Both the position numbers and the translations under genes were made by a program. Shown in pieces: positions 8,181 through 15,492 of a stretch of DNA of 64,000 bases. A model generated the notes under the pieces. That model saw only the letters and a list, made by a program, of their open reading frames with translations, had not been told where the DNA came from and did not search any database. Position 1 is the first letter of the stretch, and each line of letters begins with the position of its first letter. Origin of the DNA: Streptomyces antibioticus (GTDB lineage Bacteria; Actinomycetota; Actinomycetes; Streptomycetales; Streptomycetaceae); the NCBI RefSeq assembly GCF_002019855.1, contig NZ_CM007717.1, positions 5,381,798 to 5,445,797 on the forward strand, in the 5' to 3' direction.

Positions 8181-9803
8181 CTACAGCGGGATGTTGCCGT
8201 GCTTCTTCGGGGGCAGCGAGGCCCGCTTGGTCCGCAACTGGCGCAGCCCGCGCACGACATGGCGGCGGGTGTCGGACGGCATGATCACCGCGTCGACATA
8301 GCCGCGCTCGGCCGCGATGTACGGGTTGAGCAGGGTGTCCTCGTACTCCTGGATGAGCCGCGCGCGCACCGCCTCCAGATCCTCGCCCGCCGCCTCCGCC
8401 TCGGCGATCGTGCGCCGGTGCAGGATGTTGACCGCGCCCTGGGCGCCCATGACGGCGATCTGGGCCGTCGGCCAGGCCAGGTTGAGGTCGGCGCCCAGGT
8501 GCTTGGAGCCCATGACGTCGTAGGCGCCGCCGAACGCCTTGCGGGTGATGACGGTGATCAGCGGGACGGTGGCCTCGGCGTACGCGTAGATCAGCTTGGC
8601 GCCGCGGCGGATGATGCCGTCGTGCTCCTGGCCGACGCCGGGCAGGAAGCCGGGCACGTCCACGAACGTGAGGACCGGGACGTTGAACGCGTCGCAGGTG
8701 CGCACGAACCGCGCGGCCTTCTCGGACGCCGTGATGTCCAGGCAGCCGGCGAACTGCATCGGCTGGTTGGCGACGATCCCGACCGGCTGCCCCTCGACCC
8801 GGCCGAAGCCGGTCAGGATGTTCGGGGCGAACAGCGCCTGCGTCTCGAAGAACTCGGCGTCGTCCAGCACGTGTTCGATCACGGTGTGCATGTCGTACGG
8901 CTGGTTGGCGCTGTCCGGGACCAGCGTGTCCAGTTCGAGGTCCTCGTCGGTGACGGACAGGTCCGCCTCCTCCGGGAACACCGGCGCCTCGGACAGGTTG
9001 TTGGACGGCAGGTACGACAGCAACTGCTTGACGTACTCGATGGCGTCCTTCTCGTCGCCGGCCATGTGGTGCGCCACGCCCGAGACCGCGTTGTGGGTGC
9101 GGGCGCCGCCCAGCTCCTCGAACCCGACGTCCTCGCCGGTCACCGTCTTGATGACGTCAGGGCCGGTGATGAACATGTGCGAGGTCTGGTCGACCATCAC
9201 GGTGAAGTCGGTGATCGCGGGCGAGTACACCGCGCCGCCCGCGCACGGGCCGACGACCAGGGAGATCTGCGGGATCACACCGGAGGCGTGGGTGTTGCGG
9301 CGGAAGATCTCGCCGTACGCGCCCAGCGAGGCCACACCCTCCTGGATGCGGGCGCCGCCGGAGTCGTTGATGCCGATGACCGGACAGCCGGTCTTCAGCG
9401 CGAAGTCCATCACCTTGACGATCTTCTGGCCGTAGACCTCGCCCAGCGCGCCGCCGAAGACGGTGAAGTCCTGGGAGAAGACGGCGACCGGACGGCCGTC
9501 GACCGTGCCGTAGCCGGTGACCACGCCGTCGCCGTAGGGGCGGTTCTTCTCCAGACCGAAGTTGGTGGAGCGGTGCCGGGCGAATTCGTCCAACTCGACG
9601 AAGGAGCCCTCGTCGAGGAGCAGCTCGATCCGCTCACGGGCCGTCAACTTGCCCTTGGCGTGCTGCTTCTCGACCGCGCGCGCGGAGCCGGCGTGCGTCG
9701 CTTCCTCGACACGGCGACGGAGATCCGCGAGCTTGCCCGCGGTGGTGTGGATGTCGATCCCTTGGGTCTCGTGGATCTCGTGACGCTCTTCCGGCTCGGA
9801 CAT
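8181..9803 (-). CDS. pccB: Propionyl-CoA carboxylase beta subunit (carboxyltransferase)
   Basis: A 540-residue carboxyltransferase that moves the carboxyl group from biotin to propionyl-CoA, giving methylmalonyl-CoA. The two crotonase-like halves are visible. The N half has the oxyanion loops DSGGARIQEG and VVGPCAGGAVYSPA; the C half has TFVDVPGFLPG and RKAFGGAYDVMGSKHLGAD. The start ATG at 9803 has AGGGAG upstream. It is first in the pccB-pccE-MmpB-like-maf group and divergent from birA. Methylmalonyl-CoA serves as an extender unit for polyketides and odd-chain metabolism in this genus. Confidence 0.94.
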   Translation of the reverse strand: MSEPEERHEIHETQGIDIHTTAGKLADLRRRVEEATHAGSARAVEKQHAKGKLTARERIELLLDEGSFVELDEFARHRSTNFGLEKNRPYGDGVVTGYGTVDGRPVAVFSQDFTVFGGALGEVYGQKIVKVMDFALKTGCPVIGINDSGGARIQEGVASLGAYGEIFRRNTHASGVIPQISLVVGPCAGGAVYSPAITDFTVMVDQTSHMFITGPDVIKTVTGEDVGFEELGGARTHNAVSGVAHHMAGDEKDAIEYVKQLLSYLPSNNLSEAPVFPEEADLSVTDEDLELDTLVPDSANQPYDMHTVIEHVLDDAEFFETQALFAPNILTGFGRVEGQPVGIVANQPMQFAGCLDITASEKAARFVRTCDAFNVPVLTFVDVPGFLPGVGQEHDGIIRRGAKLIYAYAEATVPLITVITRKAFGGAYDVMGSKHLGADLNLAWPTAQIAVMGAQGAVNILHRRTIAEAEAAGEDLEAVRARLIQEYEDTLLNPYIAAERGYVDAVIMPSDTRRHVVRGLRQLRTKRASLPPKKHGNIPL

Positions 9804-9900
9804 CGGGATGCGGCTCCCTGCCTGCTCAAAAGGGGGGACGGTTACTCATCCGTAGAGTAGTGGCGCACCTACCGATCGGCAGTGCGGCGTTTCACACACC

Positions 9901-9906
9901 TAGGGT
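9901..9906 (+). promoter_or_regulatory. Leaderless -10 box of birA
   Basis: TAGGGT lies 7 nt before the ATG at 9914, with no Shine-Dalgarno between. It supports the 9914 start over an upstream in-frame start at 9860. Confidence 0.55.
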
Positions 9907-9913
9907 GGCTTGC

Positions 9914-10777
9914 ATGACGCCGCGAGATGCCTCAGACGACAACAGCCGCTGGTCCGATCTGGAGCGGCCGCCGCTCGACGCGGCCGCCCTGCGCCGGGCC
10001 CTGGTCCGCGAGGGCGGACTGTGGTCGGACGTCCGGGTGGTGCAGCGCACCGGCTCCACCAACTCCGACCTGGCGGCCCTGGCGGTCAAGGGCGAGGCCG
10101 CCGAGGGCGCGGTCCTGGTCGCCGAGGAGCAGACCGCGGGCCGCGGCCGCCTCGACCGCCGCTGGACCGCGCCGCCGCGCTCCGGGCTCTTCTTCTCCGT
10201 CCTGCTGCGGCCCGCCGAGGTGCCGGTGGCCCGCTGGGGCTGGCTGACCCTGCTCACCGGGGTCGCCGTGGCCACCGGGCTGGCCCGCGCGGCGGGCGTG
10301 GACACCGCCCTGAAGTGGCCCAACGACCTGCTGGTCACCGTCGGCGGGGAGGAACGCAAGGCGGGCGGCATCCTGGCCGAGCGGGCCGGGGAGGACGGCG
10401 TCGTCGTCGGCGTCGGCATCAACGTCACCCTGCGCGCGGACGAGCTGCCCGTGCCCCAGGCCGGTTCGCTGGCCCTGGCCGGCGCGGCCGGCACCGACCG
10501 GGACCCGCTGCTGCGGGCCGTCCTGCGGTCCCTGGAGGAGTGGTACGGCCGCTGGCGCGAGGCCGGCGGGGACCCGGCGGTCGGGGGACTCCAGGAGGCG
10601 TACGCGGCGGGCTGCGCGACCCTCGGACGCTCCGTGCGCGCCGAGCTGCCCGGCGGGCGCGCCCTGGTCGGCGAGGCGGTGGCGGTCGACGGCGACGGAC
10701 GGCTCGTGATCGCCACGGCGGACGGGGTGCGCGAACCGGTGGGCGCCGGTGACGTCGTCCATCTGCGGCCGGCGTGA
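9914..10777 (+). CDS. birA: Biotin-[acyl-CoA carboxylase] ligase, without DNA-binding domain
   Basis: A 287-residue biotin protein ligase. The catalytic domain shows RTGSTNSDLAAL, the biotinyl-AMP loop AGRGRLDRRWTAP, LKWPNDLLV, KAGGILAE and VVGVGINV, then a small C-terminal SH3-like domain. It makes biotinyl-5'-AMP and attaches biotin to Lys555-type sites such as AccA2. The N-terminal helix-turn-helix of the E. coli repressor type is absent, so it should be a mono-functional enzyme. It is divergent from pccB. Confidence 0.92.
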   Translation: MTPRDASDDNSRWSDLERPPLDAAALRRALVREGGLWSDVRVVQRTGSTNSDLAALAVKGEAAEGAVLVAEEQTAGRGRLDRRWTAPPRSGLFFSVLLRPAEVPVARWGWLTLLTGVAVATGLARAAGVDTALKWPNDLLVTVGGEERKAGGILAERAGEDGVVVGVGINVTLRADELPVPQAGSLALAGAAGTDRDPLLRAVLRSLEEWYGRWREAGGDPAVGGLQEAYAAGCATLGRSVRAELPGGRALVGEAVAVDGDGRLVIATADGVREPVGAGDVVHLRPA

Positions 10778-10972
10778 GACGCCCTGCGTGAGGGGTCGTG
10801 AGGGGTGAGGATGAGCAGGTCGTCCGGTGCGGACGTACTCCGCTGCGGACGGCGGTGCGCAGGGTCCTGGAAGGGAGCGGTTGTCCGTCACCGACGGAGT
10901 GAGCTGGCGCACACTGCCGTAGAGTTGAGGCCGGTCGATACCTGACCGCGGAAGATCGGAAGGGCAGCAGGC

Positions 10973-12148
10973 GTGACCGTCGACGACACGGGCTCCGGCG
11001 CGGGCGCGGAACGCCGGGTGGACCCCTCCCCGTTCGAGGCTTCGGCCGACCCCGGGGGGCTCTCCGCGGCCGAGTCCGACGCCGACTCCGGCGAGGACCC
11101 GCTCGCCCTCCGCCTCGAACAGCTCATCCTCGGCGCCGAGCGGCGCTACACGCCCTTTCAGGCCGCCCGCAGCGCCGGGGTCTCCATGGAGCTGGCGTCG
11201 CGTTTCTGGCGCGCCATGGGCTTCGCCGACATCGGGCAGGCCAAGGCGCTCACCGAGGCCGACGTGCTGGCGCTGCGCCGGCTCGCCGGTCTCGTCGAGG
11301 CGGGGCTGCTGAGCGAGGCCATGGCGGTGCAGGTCGCCCGGTCCACGGGGCAGACCACCGCCCGGTTGGCGGAGTGGCAGATCGATTCCTTCCTGGAGGG
11401 CCTGACCGAGCCGCCCGAGCCCGGGATGACCCGTACCGAGGTCACCTATCCGATCGTCGAGCTGCTCCTGCCCGAGCTGGAGGAGTTCCTCGTCTACGTC
11501 TGGCGCCGGCAGCTCGCCGCCTCGGCGGGGCGGGTCGTGCAGGCCGCCGACGACGAGGAGATGGTCGACCGGCGGCTCGCCGTCGCCTTCGCCGACCTGG
11601 TCGGCTTCACCCGGCTGACCCGGCGGATGGAGGAGGAGGAACTCGGCGAGCTGGTCGAGGCGTTCGAGACCACCGCCGCCGACCTGGTCGCCGCGCGCGG
11701 CGGACGGCTCATCAAGACCCTCGGCGACGAGGTGCTCTACGCGGCCGACGACGCGGGCACCGCCGCCGACATCGCGCTGCGGCTCGTCGAGACGATGAGC
11801 AACGACGAGACGATGCCGGAGCTGCGCGTCGGCATGGCGTTCGGCACGGTCACGACCCGGATGGGCGACGTCTTCGGTACGACGGTGAACCTGGCGTCAC
11901 GGCTGACGTCGATAGCGCCGCGGGACGCGGTCCTGGTCGACAGCGCCTTCGCGGAGGAACTCATCCGCACCGGCGACGCCCCCGCCTCCGAGGCCGAGGC
12001 CGCGGAAGCGGCGGCCGCAGCGGAGAAGGAGGGCGAGGAGCCCCCGACGTACCGCTTCGCCCTCCAGCCGATGTGGCAGCGCCCGGTGCGTGGGCTGGGC
12101 GTGGTGGAGCCTTGGCTGCTGACTCGACGGGGTGGGGGCGAGGAGTAG
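10973..12148 (+). CDS. cya: Class III adenylate cyclase
   Basis: A 391-residue cytosolic cyclase that turns ATP into cAMP. The N-terminal half (about 45-190) is a helical domain resembling MerR/RNA-binding helix-turn-helix regions. The C-terminal catalytic domain holds the two metal aspartates (Asp208 in FADLVGFT, Asp252 in IKTLGDEVLY), Lys248 in the purine-contact area, and Asn306 and Arg310 in TVNLASRL for the transition state. All catalytic parts look intact. GTG 10973 follows a GAAGGG stretch. In S. coelicolor the single cya sits next to birA and is needed for germination; placement here agrees. Start is moderately sure. Confidence 0.9.
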   Translation: MTVDDTGSGAGAERRVDPSPFEASADPGGLSAAESDADSGEDPLALRLEQLILGAERRYTPFQAARSAGVSMELASRFWRAMGFADIGQAKALTEADVLALRRLAGLVEAGLLSEAMAVQVARSTGQTTARLAEWQIDSFLEGLTEPPEPGMTRTEVTYPIVELLLPELEEFLVYVWRRQLAASAGRVVQAADDEEMVDRRLAVAFADLVGFTRLTRRMEEEELGELVEAFETTAADLVAARGGRLIKTLGDEVLYAADDAGTAADIALRLVETMSNDETMPELRVGMAFGTVTTRMGDVFGTTVNLASRLTSIAPRDAVLVDSAFAEELIRTGDAPASEAEAAEAAAAAEKEGEEPPTYRFALQPMWQRPVRGLGVVEPWLLTRRGGGEE

Positions 12149-12163
12149 GCGGCGGTGGGGAGT

Positions 12164-12475
12164 GGCCCCGCCGAGGTCTGCGTCCGCTGCCCTCGCCGGC
12201 TTCGGCCGTCCGGCCGGGGTGGGCGGGCGCGGGAGCCGTCCCGCCCGCTCAGCGGCTCCGGCCTGCGGCACCGGGGCGCCGGGGCGCCGGGCGGGGCGGG
12301 TGCGGGGCGCCGGCGAGGAGTGGCGCCCCCGGTGCTCGTTGCTTCGGGCGCGGCGAGGGGCGGGCCCGCCGAGGTCTTCGTCCTTCCCCGCTTCGGCGGA
12401 CCGGCCCGGGCGGGCGGGGCGCGGGGCTGCGCATGGGCTCGCCTCGGCCTCCCCGCCCGCCTAGCGGTTCTGGCC
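12164..12475. repeat. Two copies of a ~100-114 bp direct repeat, one covering a gene's stop codon
   Basis: 12164-12263 and 12362-12475 share the same order of blocks: GGCCCGCCGAGGTCT, a GCTTCGGC/CGGACCGGCC region, CGGGCGGGG, and CCGCCCGC-CTCAGCGGCTCCGGCC versus CCGCCCGCCTAGCGGTTCTGGCC. The second copy includes the stop and last codons of the proline-rich gene (stop at 12461). Apart from the repeats the 12149-12460 interval holds no gene. Confidence 0.7.
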
Positions 12476-13126
12476 GCCCAGAGCGTCGACGCACAGGCCG
12501 ATGATCGGGACGCAGAGGCCCGGGTGACCGGGTTGGGCCGGTGCGGGGGCCGTGGGTGCGGTGGTCGGGGCGGCGGGTGGCGCGGGGGCCGGTTGCCGGG
12601 TGGGTGTCGTGGGGGCGGCGGGGCGCGGGTCGTCGTCGGGCGCGGGCGGTGCGGGGGACGGGACCCGGGGAGGCAGCGGGATCGCGCCGGGCGTGGCCTG
12701 GGCGGAGCCGGAGCCGGAGCCGGTGCCGGGGACGGGGGCCACGGACGCCGGGCCGCCCGGGGTGGCCGAGGCCCCCGGCACCCGGCTCGCCTCGGGGGTC
12801 GGGGTCCCGCTGGTGCCGCCCATGGGGGAGGCGTTCGTCGGGGTCGGGGAGACCGTCGCGCCCGCCTCGGCCGGGAGGCCGGTGGACGGGGCGCCGCCGA
12901 TGACGGGGTCGGGGTGCGGTTCGGCCTCGGCGGTGCCGAGCCCGGCGACACCGCCCGGCTCCGAGGTCAGCCGTACGAGGCTCAGCACCCCGGCGGCCAG
13001 TGCCAGCCCGCCCGCCGCGAACAGCACCCTGCGTCGGCGCGGACGCCGGTGCCGGCCGCGCGGCGCCGCCCAGATCGGCGGGTGTTCTGCCTGGTCACGC
13101 TTGTCGTCCACCGGTGTGCTCACCAT
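12461..13126 (-). CDS. Proline-rich membrane-anchored or exported protein of unknown function
   Basis: 221 residues. A basic N-terminus (RGRHRRPRRRR) precedes one hydrophobic segment, VLFAAGGLALAAGVLSLVRL (about 34-53). About 140 residues rich in Pro, Ala, Thr and Gly follow, with no fold. The last residues, GLCVPIIGLCVDALGG, carry two Cys seven residues apart. Topology suggests a cytoplasmic start with the rest outside. ATG 13126 is chosen for its GGGAGGGGA ribosome site. Two-Cys hydrophobic ends of this kind may form a disulfide; I know no function. Confidence 0.72.
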   Translation of the reverse strand: MVSTPVDDKRDQAEHPPIWAAPRGRHRRPRRRRVLFAAGGLALAAGVLSLVRLTSEPGGVAGLGTAEAEPHPDPVIGGAPSTGLPAEAGATVSPTPTNASPMGGTSGTPTPEASRVPGASATPGGPASVAPVPGTGSGSGSAQATPGAIPLPPRVPSPAPPAPDDDPRPAAPTTPTRQPAPAPPAAPTTAPTAPAPAQPGHPGLCVPIIGLCVDALGGQNR

Positions 13127-13347
13127 CGCGTCCCCTCCCGGTGCGCTCGCGCCCCCGTCAACGCCGGGGCGGACGGCACGGTATGCGCTGCCTTGGGTGA
13201 TCAGGGGCGAGTTGGGCGAGATATCACTCGAACGGGTGGACGGGCCACACATCAGCGAACGGAACGCGGCGTGCCGCCGGTACACGCCCCCGTCCCGGCG
13301 GCACTTTCCCTCCCGGATCCCGCCTGCGATGATCGGGCGGGCGGGAT

Positions 13348-13363
13348 GTTAACCCGCGTTAAC
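13348..13363. promoter_or_regulatory. GTTAAC-N4-GTTAAC palindrome (candidate TetR-type operator)
   Basis: GTTAACCCGCGTTAAC is a perfect inverted repeat 21 bp upstream of the enoyl-CoA hydratase start and between divergent genes. TetR-family regulators of acyl-CoA metabolism often use such GTTAAC palindromes; this is inference. Confidence 0.55.
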
Positions 13364-13384
13364 CTGTGTGGACCGGAGGGTGTC

Positions 13385-14188
13385 ATGAGTGAGGTGCGGT
13401 TCGGGGAGTTCGTGCTGGTGCGGCGGCACGGGGACGGCGGCCGGGTCGCGGAGCTGGCGCTCGACCGGCCCAAGGCGATGAACGCGGTGTCGACCGAGAT
13501 GGCCCGTTCCGTCGCGCGGGCCTGTGCGGCGCTGGGCGAGGACCGTGACGTACGGGTGGTCGTGCTGACCTCGACGCACGAGCGGGCGTTCTGCGTCGGC
13601 GCCGACCTCAAGGAGCGCAACTCCTTCAGCGACGCCGACCTGGTGCGGCAGCGGCCCGTCGCGCGGGGCGCGTACACCGGGGTGCTGGAGCTGCCCGTGC
13701 CGACGGTCGCGGCGGTGCACGGGTTCGCGCTGGGCGGCGGCTTCGAGCTGGCGCTCGCCTGCGATGTCATCGTGGCCGACCGGACCGCCGTGGTGGGACT
13801 GCCGGAGGTGTCGGTGGGGGTGATCCCGGGCGGCGGCGGCACCCAGTTGCTGCCCCGGCGGGTGGGCGCGGCGCGGGCCGCCGAGCTGATCTTCACCGCA
13901 CGGCGGGTGGAGGCGGCCGAGGCGCGGGAGCTGGGCCTGGTGGACGTGCTGGTGGACGAGGGGCGGGACCGCGAGGAGGCCCTCGCGATGGGCGCGCGGA
14001 TCGCCGCGAACTCGCCGGTGGGCCTGCGGGCGGCCAAGCGCGCGCTGCGGCTCGGGCAGGGGCTGGATCTGCGGGCGGGCCTGGAGGTCGAGGACGCGGC
14101 CTGGCGTTCGGTGGCGTTCTCGGGCGACCGGGCCGAGGGGGTCGCGGCGTTCAACGAGAAGCGGCGGCCCGAGTGGCCGGGAGAGTAG
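13385..14188 (+). CDS. Enoyl-CoA hydratase/isomerase family protein
   Basis: 267 residues of the crotonase fold. The oxyanion-hole segments are ERAFCVGADLKER and HGFALGGGFELALACD. The second contains the Gly-Gly-Gly peptide, and the catalytic region GLPEVSVGVIPGGGGTQLLPR keeps a Glu in PEV. The family hydrates enoyl-CoA esters in beta-oxidation; the true substrate is unknown. GGAGGG lies upstream of the ATG. A palindromic operator precedes it, which suggests control by an acyl-CoA-sensing repressor. Confidence 0.88.
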   Translation: MSEVRFGEFVLVRRHGDGGRVAELALDRPKAMNAVSTEMARSVARACAALGEDRDVRVVVLTSTHERAFCVGADLKERNSFSDADLVRQRPVARGAYTGVLELPVPTVAAVHGFALGGGFELALACDVIVADRTAVVGLPEVSVGVIPGGGGTQLLPRRVGAARAAELIFTARRVEAAEARELGLVDVLVDEGRDREEALAMGARIAANSPVGLRAAKRALRLGQGLDLRAGLEVEDAAWRSVAFSGDRAEGVAAFNEKRRPEWPGE

Positions 14189-14248
14189 CGAGGGGCGGCC
14201 GGTCACGGCGGGTGACTTTCTGACGTCACCTTTCGCGGCGAATGTCCC

Positions 14249-14254
14249 TAACCT
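14249..14254 (+). promoter_or_regulatory. Leaderless -10 box of the GGDEF gene
   Basis: TAACCT lies 6 nt before the ATG at 14261. The GGGGAG between touches the start codon and is too close to act as a ribosome site. Confidence 0.5.
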
Positions 14255-14260
14255 GGGGAG

Positions 14261-15406
14261 ATGGGTGAGGACAGACGCCTCGCGGCCGTGGTGGAGCTGG
14301 CACAGGGGATGGCGGCGGCCCGCACGCCCCGGGAGTCGTGGCGTGCCGCGGCGCTCGGCGCGTGCCGGGCCCTGGACGGCGGCTTCGCCGCGCTCTCGGT
14401 GTGGGAGCGCGATCTGGGCCGGCTGCGGGTCCTGGTGAACGTGGGCGACCGCGCCGCCGGCGAGGACGAGTTCCCGGAGGACGAGGCGTACCCGGTCCAC
14501 CAGTTCCCCGAGATCACCGAGTTCCTGCACGAGCGCTGGGCGTCCGGCGGCGAGCCCGACGCCTGGGTGGAGACGGCCCAGGGCCCCGCCGCGGGCCGGC
14601 CCGGCTACTGCCACCAGCGGGTCGCCGCCCTGCGCCGCCGGGGCCGCGGCTCCTGCGTGGTCGCGCCGATCGTGCTGCACGGCCGCGCCTGGGGCGAGCT
14701 GTACGTGGCCCGTGCGGCCGGCGCCGTGGTCTTCGCGCGGGCCGACGCCGACTTCGCCACCGTCCTGGCCGCCGTCGTGGCCGCCGGGATCGCCCAGACC
14801 GAGCGTCTCGAGGAGGCCCGGCGGCTGGCCTTCACCGACGCCCTCACCGGTCTCGCCAACCGCCGCGCCGTCGACGTACGGCTGGAGGAGGCGATCGAGC
14901 GGCACCGGGCGGACGGCACGGTCGTCAGCCTGGTGGTCTGCGACCTCAACGGGCTCAAGCGGGTCAACGACACCCGGGGGCACGCGGTCGGCGACCGCCT
15001 GCTGGAACGTTTCGGCTCGGTGCTGTCGCTGTGCGGCGCGATGCTGCCGGGCGCCCTGGCCGCACGGCTCGGCGGCGACGAGTTCTGTCTGCTGGCGGCC
15101 GGGCCGCCCGCCGACGCCGTGGTCAAGGTGGCCGGCGAACTCTGCCGCCGCGCCGACGAACTGGAGCTGGGCGAGGGCGTGGCCTGCGGGGTCGCCTCCA
15201 CCGAGGACCCGATCGGGCCGGTCCGCTCGGCCCGCCGGCTCTTCCGGCTCGCCGACGCCGCCCAGTACCGGGCCAAGGCGATACGGGGCCCCTCCCGGCC
15301 GGTCGTCGCGGGCCGGGAGGGGCCCGACGACCCCGTCGTACGCCTCGCCGACGAGCCGCCGCGCGAGCAGGCGGCCGAGCGCCGCCGGTTCCGGGGCCGG
15401 TCCTGA
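14261..15406 (+). CDS. GAF-GGDEF diguanylate cyclase (CdgE-like)
   Basis: 381 residues. Residues 1-180 form a GAF-like sensor domain (RESWRAAALGACRALDGGFAAL, then SCVVAPIVLHGRAWGELYVAR). A linker helix joins it to the GGDEF domain: DALTGLANRRAVD, VVCDLNGLKRVNDTRGHAVGD and the intact ARLGGDEFCLL (Gly271-Phe275). It should make c-di-GMP, which in Streptomyces holds back sporulation through BldD. I see no RxxD inhibitory site directly before GGDEF. No EAL domain is present. From memory the S. coelicolor counterpart is the GAF-GGDEF protein called CdgE; I keep the symbol empty. Confidence 0.88.
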   Translation: MGEDRRLAAVVELAQGMAAARTPRESWRAAALGACRALDGGFAALSVWERDLGRLRVLVNVGDRAAGEDEFPEDEAYPVHQFPEITEFLHERWASGGEPDAWVETAQGPAAGRPGYCHQRVAALRRRGRGSCVVAPIVLHGRAWGELYVARAAGAVVFARADADFATVLAAVVAAGIAQTERLEEARRLAFTDALTGLANRRAVDVRLEEAIERHRADGTVVSLVVCDLNGLKRVNDTRGHAVGDRLLERFGSVLSLCGAMLPGALAARLGGDEFCLLAAGPPADAVVKVAGELCRRADELELGEGVACGVASTEDPIGPVRSARRLFRLADAAQYRAKAIRGPSRPVVAGREGPDDPVVRLADEPPREQAAERRRFRGRS

Positions 15407-15479
15407 CGGCGGTACGGGTGTGACGCGTCGGTAAGGGGCGAACCCGGGTCCCACTGGTGACATCTTCGTCTTCACCGCC

Positions 15480-15485
15480 TACGCT
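15480..15485 (+). promoter_or_regulatory. Leaderless -10 box of hutH
   Basis: TACGCT ends 7 nt before the ATG at 15493, with no Shine-Dalgarno. This agrees with the known N-terminus MDMHTVVVG of the S. griseus enzyme. Confidence 0.55.
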
Positions 15486-15492
15486 CCTGAAT

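Noticed and set aside
13000..13347. Small plus-strand coding frame before the enoyl-CoA hydratase
   Set aside because: No ribosome site, no family likeness, and it runs antisense to the N-terminal part of the proline-rich protein gene.
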